Shown here: positions 23,036 to 34,000 of the stretch, piece by piece
Position numbering within the stretch: the stretch's first letter is position 1
Layout: each line of letters starts with the position of its first letter
Assembly (NCBI GenBank): GCA_958450365.1
Contig: CAUEEP010000875.1
Coordinates: 248,001-312,000, forward strand
From: Mesorhabditis belari
Lineage: Eukaryota; Nematoda; Chromadorea; Rhabditida; Rhabditidae
DNA length: 64,000 nt
Reading direction: 5' to 3'
Notes under the pieces: model-generated
The model's input: only the letters and a program-made list of their open reading frames with translations
What the model was told of the DNA's origin: nothing
The model's database searches: none
Made by a program: the position numbers and the translations under genes

Positions 23036-23039
23036 GGCG

Positions 23040-23195
23040 CTTTGGTCGCACAGTTACAGGGCACAGTTACAGGGCACAGTTACAGGGCACAGTTACAGGG
23101 CACAGTTACAGGGCACATTTACAGGGCACAGTTACAGGGCACATTTACAGGGCACAGTTACAGGGCACATTTACAGGGCACATTTACAGGGCACA
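23040..23195. repeat. Tandem repeat, 15-bp unit (ACAGTTACAGGGCAC)
   Basis: About ten perfect or near-perfect copies, alternating 'agttacagggcac' and 'atttacagggcac', immediately outside the left end of the large inverted repeat. Confidence 0.92.
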
Positions 23196-23599
23196 ATTAG
23201 TTATTTCCTTTGTCTCCGGTTTGCGAAGCGTTTTGCAAAAACTAAAAACGAATTTGAGATCCCCATGGCCGACTTTCTATGATGGATTTGGTCTCGAGTC
23301 AAAAGGCCGGCTTGACTATTGAACTTTCCCTTGTTAGATTCAGAACAAAAATCAGAATAAAACTTTCTTCAATTTTTCTTTTTCTTGTGCGGTTTTCTCG
23401 TTTTATTCGAATGGCTGACTTGACAATTCACAGAAAAACTACAATAATACAAACAAGCAAAAAGTTTAGGGAAAAGAAAGCTGAGAGAAGATTGGGATTA
23501 GTGTGTGTTCCTTGCAGACAACGCGTTTTCTAAAAAAACATGTGGAGTCAAGTTGAGCGTGGACTAAAACGTAAAAGATTCGCGTAAAAAAAAATAAAA

Positions 23600-24290
23600 A
23601 AATTCGGACTTCTTCTCTTTCTGCGTTATCAGGGACACCGCAAAAGGGGGACAATTGAAAATCCTCTTTCTGGAATGTGATCTGGAATGCAATCTGAGAA
23701 ATGAGCCAATAAAGCTAAAGCTGAAGGATTATATTCATTGAAACCTTTACTTTTATAAATTTAGTTTTCACTTGAAAAAATAGAAACTGAAAGGCATGGG
23801 TTCGATCAAATAGATAGATAGTTATTGGGAATTTTGACCTGGAAGCCAAAATATAATCGCCATTGTTATCTATGACACTTCTCCGTCTTTTCCTCAAAGC
23901 TCCTCAAGCTTTTCGTAGGTGAATTTTGCGGTTTGAGGTCGGGCATTATTCTGGATGTATCTGACAGTCGAAGATTTGATTCTTTGATTATTCTCCGTCA
24001 TAAATTTGGCAGACTGAGAATCAAAAAAGCCTTGGATTAGATTTCCGATGCTTGGATTTCCTCGTGGTTGTTGGACTTCTTGTCGGCCAAAGAATGTTGC
24101 ATAGATTGGAATAAATGATAATCGCAAAGAGCCAAGTCAGGGCTGTAAGGTGGATAAGGCAGAGTTTCCCCAGTAAAGCTCCTCAAGCTCCTCGGTTTGA
24201 GGTCGGGCATTATTCTGGATGTATCTGACAGTCGACGATTTGTTTAGTGATCATTTAACTCAAAACGATCATTTAACTTCATTTACTAAA
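23600..24290 (-). pseudogene. Mariner transposase fragment, left arm only
   Basis: Minus-strand frames carry RYIQNNARPQTAKFTYEKLE (the HDNARPHTA region with the catalytic Asp changed to Asn) and, near 23830, a GDYIL-type C-terminus. It shares 'gggacaccgcaaaaggg' to 'aaacctttac' with the palindrome spacer at 37365-37490. Part is directly duplicated (23897-23975 and 24170-24245). Right-arm sequence lacks this block. Confidence 0.75.
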
Positions 24291-24869
24291 AACAAGAAAA
24301 AAAACAAATTGCAAAAAAATCCAAAACAAAGTCTCTGAATGGATCCGAACCAGAGTCAAAAAAAAGAAAAAGTGAGATTAAGAGCTCTTACCAATGCATC
24401 ATTCAGTCACACTTGAAGGGAAGTCTATATATGCTTGAAGGCTTGACCCCTAGGTGCTTGAAGGCAAGGCCTATATATCCTCCCAGGTGCGATTTCCCGA
24501 GTAGGCAACTTTGCTTGAGCAACTTTGCTTGGGCAACTTTGCTTGGGTAACTTTGCAAGCCTTTTTCTTGTGAACCATTGAGAATGGGCAAAAAATAAAT
24601 AGAGCATCGTGTTCCCCATGCTTGAATTGAGAATAAATAGTTTTTACGGTACTTTTTCGTATCCAGCTTTTTCGTAAAATTTTATTAAAATAAAGTTAGA
24701 GATTTAGTTAGAGATTAAAATAAAGTTAGAGATTTCACAGTGTTGTGTTGTTGTTGTGACAGTGTTATTTTCTTAATTAGTGCGATTAGCGTAAATGTTT
24801 GGAAAAGAAAACAAAAGAAAACAGTTTAGGAAAAAGAAAAACACAAAAGGGTTTGATGAAAAAAAGTCG

Positions 24870-25107
24870 CACTGGACAATGAAATATCATATTTGAAGAA
24901 GATCGTCACTTTTGCGCGTCTGTAACTCCCTTGTCTTTGAGTTTAAACTATTATGATTATACATTTTCTGAAAGCTCTTTTCAAGGGCTACACAATGGTA
25001 ATATTAATATTTAGAAATACGGTAAAGACAAGGGAGTTACAGACGCGCGAAAGTGACGATCGTTTTTGAATGATGATCTTTCAAATATGCTATTTCATTG
25101 TCCAGTA
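24870..25107. mobile_element. Foldback MITE, left arm only
   Basis: Ends CACTGGACAATGAAATA and its inverse; inside, 'gacaagggagttacagacgcg' pairs with 'gcgcgtctgtaactcccttg'. The right arm has an uninterrupted site at 46783-46800. Confidence 0.8.
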
Positions 25108-25789
25108 GTGTAGCTTTTGTTTCCACAACCGTAATTAGGAAAAGTAGGATTCACATTTAATTAGGAAAAGTTCAATGATTCGACCGTTTTGAAGGCTTTC
25201 TTCAGGCATTCATCGCTTGCTTCACGTCGTTGTTCAATAGGAATTACGGCTATAAATTAAATGATTTCTAAGTTGCTTAAAGGTGCTTAAAGATGCTTAA
25301 AGATGTTAATATCTCTAATAGGTTGGTTAGGTTGATACCGTAAATACTGTAATTGGACCCCATGGGGTACTATTTTTTCCCTCCCCTCTAGGGTGGGGTA
25401 CTATTAGAGGGTGGGGCACTATTAGAGGGTGGGTTACTATTTTACACCACTATTCGAGTTACCAAATCAGGATACATTCAAATAATTTGTTCAAAAGCAA
25501 ACTTTTTCTTTAGTTTTTATTGGTTTTAGCCATTTGAAAATTTAACAGCAAAACGAAACAAAAACAACTAACAATGAAATCAATAGAAACATCCGAATCA
25601 ATGAATTCATCATTTTCTTGATCATCAATTCCTCGATGTCCTTGAAATCCCGTCGATGCGAGCGGCTCCAAGAGGTCCTTGATTTCTGTCTCTGTCCGAG
25701 CATTTCTCATCGCCTGTACAATAGATTAAAGTTAATAATTAAAGATAAGTCCACCGAAAGAGCGTTACAAGTATTCCGCCGTGATCTCA

Positions 25790-26353
25790 TTATCTCGAAG
25801 CACTTGCTTTTCTTCTCTTTCCAACAGGGCAATAACTTTGATTGGAACTTTGTCTCGATTTTTTTTCGTTCATCGTTTTCCGAGGCACCACGACAAAAGG
25901 GCGTAACTTTTTCCCATTGGAACGAGCAGTGAGCATCACGGATATATTCATCTTGTCGTAGCCGCGGGTGAGAACACCAACTTCTTTGGCCCCAACCGCT
26001 TCGATGCACTTGCTCGTCGAAGCATCCAGCCAAACCGCCGTCTCATCGCAAGCAACAATGGGCTTGTAGTCGCCTTCTTTGATTGTCTTGTTCAGCCTCA
26101 GAATGTGCTCGACGATAGCCTTCTCAAATTTGCTCGGCAGCTTTTGACAAGTTGTTGTTGGTGCCCTCAAAGAAAGTTGGTGGCGCCTCAAGAACGACTC
26201 CATCCAGCCATGGCTTCTTTTGAAAGAAATTTCAGCTTTTTCGAATCGATTAGCCGCTTCATTCCAGATAATCCGGCGTGTCACTCGTTTCTTCTCGGCT
26301 CGACGATCCCGTATCCATTCAGCCAAACCGATATCAATCCCCTCCGAGTTCAA
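25790..26353 (-). pseudogene. Pogo-family transposase, C-terminally broken
   Basis: A 187-residue open frame. The N-terminal part fits a CENP-B-type helix-turn-helix DNA-binding region (FKRSHGWMESFLRRHQLSLR). It is followed by the start of a DDE_1 endonuclease domain: PIVACDETAVWLD supplies the first catalytic Asp, then GYDKMNISVMLTARSNGKK. The frame is lost soon after FVVVPRKT; the second and third acidic residues are not found in continuous frame. The mariner insertion lies upstream of its 5' end. Probably not functional. Confidence 0.8.
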
Positions 26354-26607
26354 GTGGCTTCTAAGTGGTTCAAGTCTTCTAAGTGGGCCAATCTTTATGA
26401 TTTTGGTATTACTTTGTTGTACCTGTTGAGATCTACAATCATAAAGATTGGCCCACTTAGAAGGAAGTTATGGCGAGCTGCGCAAAAAAATTTGGCGCAA
26501 AGTAGCCACCCCAAATTTAAAAACAACAAATTTATGGAATAAAATTAAAAATACAAACGATTTCTGAAAATACCTGAAAATTTTCCTCTTTAAAAGCGTT
26601 GTTTGTA

Positions 26608-27872
26608 TCAGGTTGGCAACTAAATAATGGCCCTTTTCAGTAAAAACAAAAAATTTATTAACAAGATGAACAAATATCAACATCAATCCAAAAGGTATTC
26701 TCCGTCATTCTTTATTACTTCTTTCCACTTTTGACGGAGCAACTGGATTCCTCTCTTGAAAAATTCTTCTGGTTGATCGTCAAAGAACTTCTGCACTGAA
26801 ATTCGGACTTCGTCAAGGTCATTGAACTTTTTCTCGGCTAGAAAGTGTTGCATCGATCGAAAAAGATGGTAATCACTAGGCCCCATATCCGGGCTGTATG
26901 GCGCATGAGGAAGAACATTCCAGCCCAACTCCTCGATTTTCTCCATTGTAAGTTTTGCAGTGTGTGGTTTTGCGTTATCATGGAGAAAATGAATTGAAGA
27001 GGGTTCGAGTCCTTGAGAGCGAATTGCTTGATCTACACGATGTAGTTGAGACGAATAGAGTTCTGAATTAACCGTTTGCCGGCTTTTGAGAACCTCGAAA
27101 TGCACCAACCCACGAGAACTCCACCACACACAGAGGAGAGTTTTCTTTGAGTGAATATCCGGCTTCGGCGTTGGTTTTGGGTCTTCGTTTGTGCTAAGCC
27201 ACTGTCGTTTTCGCGTTCGATTATCATAAAAGAACCATTTTTCATCAGAAGTGACAATGGAATCCAAGAAGCTTCCCTTTTTCGCAAGTTTTAGTAGTAT
27301 TCCAGCGGTGATAACACGAGTAGCCTTATTTTCTTCGCTCAATTCATGCGGAATCCACTTTCCACTGCGGTTACTTTTCCCCAATGCATGAAGTCGCTTT
27401 TCGATTGCAGTATGCGAAAAGCCCAATCGATCCCCTAGCTCGCGTGATGTTTGACTTGGATCCTCCTTTAAAGCTGCTTCCAAAATATCGTTCTGCAGAA
27501 GTTCGGGTCGCCCTTGGCAAGGCTCATCTTCAAGACTTTCATCCCCTTCCTTGAACCGTCGATACCATCTCTTACATTGTGTTTCGGAAAGAGCTTCATC
27601 ACCAAAAACTCGCAATAAATCTCTGTGGGATTCGGCAGCTGTTTTGTCTTGTTTGTAGTCGTACCAGAGACAGACACGCATTCGATATTTGAGATCTTCC
27701 ATTTCTAAACAAAATTATTTGAAAAGTATCAAATCAAGGAAAGTAAAAAACGTATAATAATGCACCAGAAATTCAGTAATATTCAATTAACAACAAGCGA
27801 GGGTAGATTAAACGCAAGATTAAAAGATTTTATCAAAAAAGGGCGAGGGCCATTATTTAGTTGCCAACCTAA
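26608..27872. mobile_element. Second mariner transposon, full length, nested in the pogo element
   Basis: Ends TCAGGTTGGCAACTAAATAA and the inverse of TTAGGTTGGCAACTAAATAA, flanked by TA (26606-26607 and 27873-27874). About 1265 bp with one open transposase gene. Confidence 0.9.
26683..27702 (-). CDS. Mariner transposase, apparently intact (339 aa)
   Basis: Same length and layout as the mariner at 19068-20087 but clearly diverged from it. Starts MEDLKYRMRVCLWYDYKQDK. DNA-binding half with QCKRWYRRFKEGDESLEDEP and LGFSHTAIEKRLHALGKSNR. Catalytic triad: TSDEKW, HDNAKPHTA and YSPDMGPSDYHLF, again 34 residues between second and third Asp. The usual YSPDLAPSD motif has MG in place of LA. No stop or frameshift seen. 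It would move its own element and any copies sharing its TIRs. Confidence 0.92.
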   Translation of the reverse strand: MEDLKYRMRVCLWYDYKQDKTAAESHRDLLRVFGDEALSETQCKRWYRRFKEGDESLEDEPCQGRPELLQNDILEAALKEDPSQTSRELGDRLGFSHTAIEKRLHALGKSNRSGKWIPHELSEENKATRVITAGILLKLAKKGSFLDSIVTSDEKWFFYDNRTRKRQWLSTNEDPKPTPKPDIHSKKTLLCVWWSSRGLVHFEVLKSRQTVNSELYSSQLHRVDQAIRSQGLEPSSIHFLHDNAKPHTAKLTMEKIEELGWNVLPHAPYSPDMGPSDYHLFRSMQHFLAEKKFNDLDEVRISVQKFFDDQPEEFFKRGIQLLRQKWKEVIKNDGEYLLD

Positions 27873-28027
27873 TAATTACGCGTTAGGTGGGGGTGGGGTA
27901 CTATTAGAGGGGTGGGGTATTATTTTTTCCCTTCCCCTCTAGGGTGGGGTACTATTAGAGGGGTGGGGTCCAATTACAGTATTTACGGTAGGTTGATTGG
28001 GTTGATAGGTTGATTTTTTTGTTGTTT

Positions 28028-31000
28028 TTAAACTATAGAGAATAGCGTAAACTCACCAATTTTTGTATGCAAAAAGCTGACAAATTTTTCGAGGACACCA
28101 ATCATTCCTAAAATGGAAAACGACACGACATTTTTAGCGTCAACTGTTGGAGTAAGCAGTCGGTTTGTAGTGAAGCAGCCTTTGTCAAAATCAAAATATC
28201 GAAAAAGAGTCCGTTGTCTTTTGTCTTTTGTCTTTTGAAGACATTGTACTAGTAATTGATTAGGCTTTTCGGTTCTGATGAAAGAAAAAGCTTTAACATA
28301 CTTTAAAGAATAGAACTTAGTGATCAAATCTCTGCCCATCTGATCATTCTCTTTTGGTTCAACGTGGAATAACTTATAACGATTCTGGAAATAAGAAAAC
28401 GCCTCTTTGAATAGCTGATGAGCTAGTTGATATTCTTCGTGCTTTGCTTTAGAACATTTATGACTCCACACTGGCGGGAAATCGTATAAGAAAAGGTAGG
28501 GTTGATTGTCGGGAATAAATTTAGCCACAGAGTTTACCCATTCTTTTGGGAAGTGTATCTTTTTGTATTCTGCGATCTCTGAGTTCACCTTTTTGAGGAA
28601 TCTCTCTAAAGACCATTTTTCTTTTGCAATATTTGAAAGTTTACACATCAATTGATCAGTTTGCTTGTAGATAAGGTTATCGTTCTTCCAGTTGCACCCT
28701 GACTGATAGTATAGAGTAGTATCGAGGTTTTCACTCATAAATCCCATTTGCTTTTTCGAGAAAAGCCATATGGTCCCGCTGTTTGCCCAGTTGTACTCTC
28801 TTAAAATGATCTCCTTCTTTCGAATCCAACTATCCCGTTGTGTTTCGAGGAGTTCTTTGACCACAAAATACTCATCGATCAACTCGCTTTCGAAACAGTA
28901 AAAGGCTCTTGTAAAGGCGTCATTGAAAGCTCGCACGTCCCCAGTAAGCACTTTAAACCAAAGTGAACACACCTCAAGCAACGCTTTCTTTGAGTCACTG
29001 TCAAATTTACTGAAAAAGTCCAATAGACCCTTGTAGTGAAGCTCATCAAAAGTTGGGAATGTCTCCAGTGGGTCAGTGTCCAAAGAGAATGTGTAGTTGT
29101 TAAAGAATTGCTCGATTTCGCTTTGCCTTTCTTTCAAATACTCAACCGGTTTTTGGGCAACTTGTGTCGATTCGATATGTTTAATCAAAAGATCCATACC
29201 GTTATCCACTAGACACGAAACAAGATCTTCTTGTGCAAGTTGCAGAGAAGTCAACTGTACTTCTTTTTCTTCTAGGATCAATTTTGACGAAAGCTTGGAA
29301 GACTGCGGGTTTTCTTGTTGGATTTTGGTCTTGTGGTTTGGAGGCTGAGGCATGATCGGTTGAACAAACCGTCGAATCAGTGCCTTGACACCGCCTTCGG
29401 GTGGTTTTGTTTGGACAAGGATTGGTTCTGGCTCAGGATCGGGTGGATGTTGCGAGCTTGGATTTACTAATAATGTACGCACGGTTGGCTTTGCTCGTAC
29501 ACGGACTGGTGGCTCTGGTGGCTCTGATGGCGGCTCGGGTGTTTCTGAACGTCTGGTCACATGTATTCCAGGGCTAGAGTTCACAGAAGTGCTTGTGGGT
29601 GTGCTGGTGGGAGGATCAGACTCATCTTCAGCAATAGGTTGATCAAAGACGGGCGGACTTAGCTCTTGAATTTGCCCATCGAAGCCCAATGGTTTTCGTA
29701 ATATTTTCTCCGTTTCGTCAATTGTTGGCTCAAATTGGTAACTGGTATAGTTCTAAAAGCTTTTGAATGAAGACGCTCGTTTAATGAAATGAAATTCAAA
29801 TCACTCACTCTGTTTAAAGTAATAACTTCCGAATAAATTACATCGACAGCTGGTCTAGCATCGGAATTGATCTCCGTGCATCTGAAAGAAAAATGATGAA
29901 AATTCTCTTTAGAAGTTGCACTTGCATCATAGCTTGCATTATGGTCATAGCAAACCTTGTGATTATAGATTTTAGAATGTCCTCACATTCGGGTTCTTTC
30001 AGCCTTAATTCTCCCCTGAGTAAAAGGCCAGCAAGTTGAAACGGATTCAAAGGATAGTTGGGAAAGACTTTTCTGAAAATTTGTTTTGTTGTTTGTTTTG
30101 TTTCATAAATAATATTGAACTTTTAGAAATAACTCAAATTCCTACCGTAATCTATTCTGGAAAAGAACTGAAAAAGAAAAGAAGGCTGGAAAAGAACGCC
30201 GTACCACTTGGCCAGGGCTGCATCGAATTGGTCCCACAAGGAGACTACTAAGACCCAAAGGACCATATTTTCCACTAAGACCTATATTCTCAGAGTCCTA
30301 ACAAAACTCTAGACGCTTAAAACTCCATGGCATTTAGCAAAAATGGAATATACAGTGGCGGACATAAACTTATCACACCCCAAAATAATTTCTTATTTCT
30401 CCTCTAACTTTTTTTCTAAACAACCCTTTGAGCTAAAAGTTGGTTTAGATACGTAAAAACAAACATATTTTAATATTTTAAGTCAAAAAACTAAATATCT
30501 CTGATGAAAAACTTTTTTGAACTTTTTTATTATAAACTCGAACGACATTGACTTATCACACCTCATAAAAACAACACAAAAAGCTATTAAAACCTACCCA
30601 AAAACAACGGCTGATAAATCAAAACGGGAACAAAAACTTAATACTTCGTTGGGAATCCTTTTGAAGCAATCAGTGCAGCACACCGACGTTGCATGGATTC
30701 GATGAGTGTGTCTAGTGTGGCTTGAGGGATCTCGGTCCATTTCTTGACCAATAAGTCGAATTTCTCTTGAGCATTTTTAGTCTTATACCCTTTGCAACTC
30801 CTCTCAAGCACATCCCACAGGTGTTCGATTGGGTTGAGATCCGGACTTTGACTGGGCCAGTCCATCACTTGCAGCCCTTGTTGGGTGAACCATTGAGTGA
30901 CGCGGCGTGCTTTGTGCTTAGGATCGTTGTCTTGCTGGTATATGAAGTTTGGAGGCATGAACCGAGTAGCAGACGGTAACATAAGATATCCAAGTAGACA

Positions 31001-34000
31001 AATTGATCCATGATCCCGTCGATTCGTTTCAGCGCCACCAATCCGCGAGCCGAAAAGCCACCCCAAATAGTCACACTTCCGCCCCCATATTTAACAGCCG
31101 GTAAAATATATTTCGGGTCGAATCTTTTATTGGGAGGACGTCTCACATATTGAATTCCATCACTTCCAAACAAGTTGAACTTGGACTCGTCGCTGAAAAG
31201 CACATTTTGCCACTGTTGCTTAGTCCATTTAACGTGGTCCTTGGCGAACTTTACTCGACGCTTCCGATTCTTTGCGGAAATGAGCGGTTTGTGAGCAGGA
31301 CGACGACCAAATCGGTTGGCATGGTTTAGGCGCCGTTGGACTGTCCGTGGAGAGATCGAATCCTTAACGTTTCTTGGCAACTCCGCATGAATGTCGACCG
31401 CCGTCTTGAATGGGTCCGCCTTGGAGAGCTCGAGAATCCGATTGTCGTCTCGTTGAGTGGTTTTTCGTAAGGCTCCCTTATTCTTTTTTGCTTCGAGCGA
31501 TCCCGTCCGACAGTGTAGAGCCAAAATTTTGTTGACCGTGGTCCGATCGATTCCCAAAACACTCCCAATTTCTTTCTGACTCTTCTGTTGGCGGTGAAGA
31601 CGAAGAACGTCCTCCCTTTTCTCCAACGAAATTTGCTTCTTCTTTCCCATATACCTAGAAAGAGTTTTAATGAGATTAGATTCAAAAGTCGGAAAAAAAC
31701 CCAAAATAAAAACGAAATTTTAATGTTTTGTGTTGTTTTTATGAGGTGTGATAAGTCAATGTCGTTCGAGTTTATAATAAAAAAAGTTCAAAAAAGTTTT
31801 TCATCAGAGATATTTAGTTTTTTGACTTAAAATATTAAAATATGTTTGTTTTTACGTGTCTAAACCAACTTTTAGCTCAAAGGGTTGTTTAGAAAAAAAG
31901 TTGGAGGAGAAATAAGAAATTATTTTGGGGTGTGATAAGTTTATGTCCGCCACTGTATATTCGGAATCAGCATGAAATTCTGCGTTGAATGGTAGAGGTC
32001 GCATAGGATTTGGCCGGCTCAGCCAGCGCACCTTCCCTGTTTAGTTTACAACGTAATAATAGGGGATTTACGGTCACTGTAGTTAGGAATCAGTAACCCG
32101 AATGTCCGATAACATCAGTTGGGCAAAGAAAACTTCTAACAACTTCTAACAACTGCTAAGAATTCAGAATTTGTTTTTAATGTTGAGCGAAACGCGAGAA
32201 AAACATTTTCAACAATCTGTGACTATCTTGAGGCTCACCTTCTTTCGACGACTTCCCAAAGAATCAAACCGACTTGATAGAGATCACTCTTGCATGTTAA
32301 CTGAAAATAAAAGTCGCAGCTGAAAACCAAAAAAGCTGTACTTGAGCGTTCATTCCACCAACGCCACTAAGCATTTCGGGGCTCATGTAAATTGGAGTGC
32401 CGACACCAAGTGTTGGCAGTGTCCCTCTATTCAAATCTCGAACACATCCAAAATCAGCCACTTTTAACGTAAAATCGTTTGTGACCAGGACACTGAAAAA
32501 TCAATGAATCTACTCAAATAGCTGTCCACTTTTCTGGCTTCAAATCGCGATGAACGATATTCTCCGTTTTGAGATAGTCCAATGTCGAAAACAGTTGCTC
32601 GGCCCAACAATAAACTGTTTTCATATTGTAGAGAATCGTTGGGTTTTTCCAAACTAAAACAAAATATTAAATATGAAAAAGATTAACAACCATAATGTAG
32701 AGATAGTCTTTCACAATATTCCATCGTTATCACATGGTGCCAGTCACCATCGTGTTGCCCCTCACCTAACCCATAGAAAACGACGATATTTGGATGCCGT
32801 AGCCTTTTCAAAGCTGCTAACTCGTTTATGAATGTTTCATCGGCTGAATCGTTGCTTTTTAAGATCCATTTACCGGCCCTCTTCCTAAATGTTTGACTAC
32901 AAAGTCAATATAGGCTTCGACAGACATTCTTAGTCACCGCAACAGCGGGAGGAGATCCAAATCATACAACATCATCACTACCACTACAGGGTGCGCCAAA
33001 ATTACGGTTACACCTTTTCAGCAGATTGCCAAACGCCGCAAACAATTCAATGTTCGTACGTGCTGTTCTAAAGTTGTAAATTTGTTGGAAAACATTTTTA
33101 AGTGAATAAAAATGTGCTTATACTAAAGAAAAATTCTTCCTACATACAAGCTTTCCGTTAGAAAAACAGCTAAAAATGGAAGTCTGCTGGAGGCTGATCG
33201 GATTGGGCTTATTTGAGAGTCTGAAAAATGGGCTGCAAAACTCCAATCAAAGATCTTTTGGTACAGAAATGTAGGCAAAAATTTAGGCTTCACTTCTCTA
33301 TATAACACAGAGTTTTTGGATTGATTTCGGCGTTTGGTGATCTGCTGAAAAGGTGCAACCGTAATTCTGGCGCACCCTGTAGGCTAAGTCTGATAGGACC
33401 ACCCCTAAATTTTACATTTTTTGGCTGTGGAATTTAAAAACGCGAAAAAGCTTTTAAATCCTAGAAATACATACAAAAGTAGGCATAAATACCGTTTCTA
33501 ACGTTATTTAAATAAATTGCACAAAATTATAACAATTCCTTTATTTAACACCTGTTTCAAACTGATAGGACCACATCAAAAATAAAAATAAATTTGAGAA
33601 TAAACAAAGGAAAAACGAATGAAAAGTTCATTAATAATCAATAGATGCTCCCTTTTTCTCGATGACGTCAAGTAGTCGACTTCTCATCGATTTCACCAAG
33701 TTTTGAAGCGTTTGTGCTGGAATTCACGTCCAAGCTTGCAAAATTGCTTTTTTGAGTTGCGAAATCGTGTCATAAGTCTTTCCATTAGCATAAATATTCC
33801 TCACGAGGATGCCCCATAAGTTTTGCATTGGGTTTAAGCCCGGTGAGCAGGCAAGCCATTCGCGAAAATCGATGTTGTGACGTTCCAGAAAAGCCTTAGG
33901 GGATTCACTGAAATGAATTGAAGCATTATCCTGTTGAAAAATATAGTGTTTCCCTCGGTTTTGTGCTAGGAAAGAAAGTAGTTGATCCGCAAGGACGTCC

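Larger units (their letters stand above)
25338..27988. mobile_element. Pogo/Tigger-like DNA transposon, defective, left arm only
   Basis: Terminal repeats CCGTAAATACTGTAATTGGA and its inverse, flanked by TA (25336-25337 and 27989-27990), with subterminal 'ggggtactattagagg' repeats at both ends. It carries a broken pogo transposase and is itself interrupted by a mariner (26608-27872), leaving about 1.4 kb of its own sequence. The right arm has no insertion here. Confidence 0.82.

Noticed and set aside
29097..29642. Plus-strand open frames opposite the kinase C-terminal exon (and mirrors at 44416-44961)
   Set aside because: Antisense shadows of a well-supported 574-residue exon; no independent coding features.
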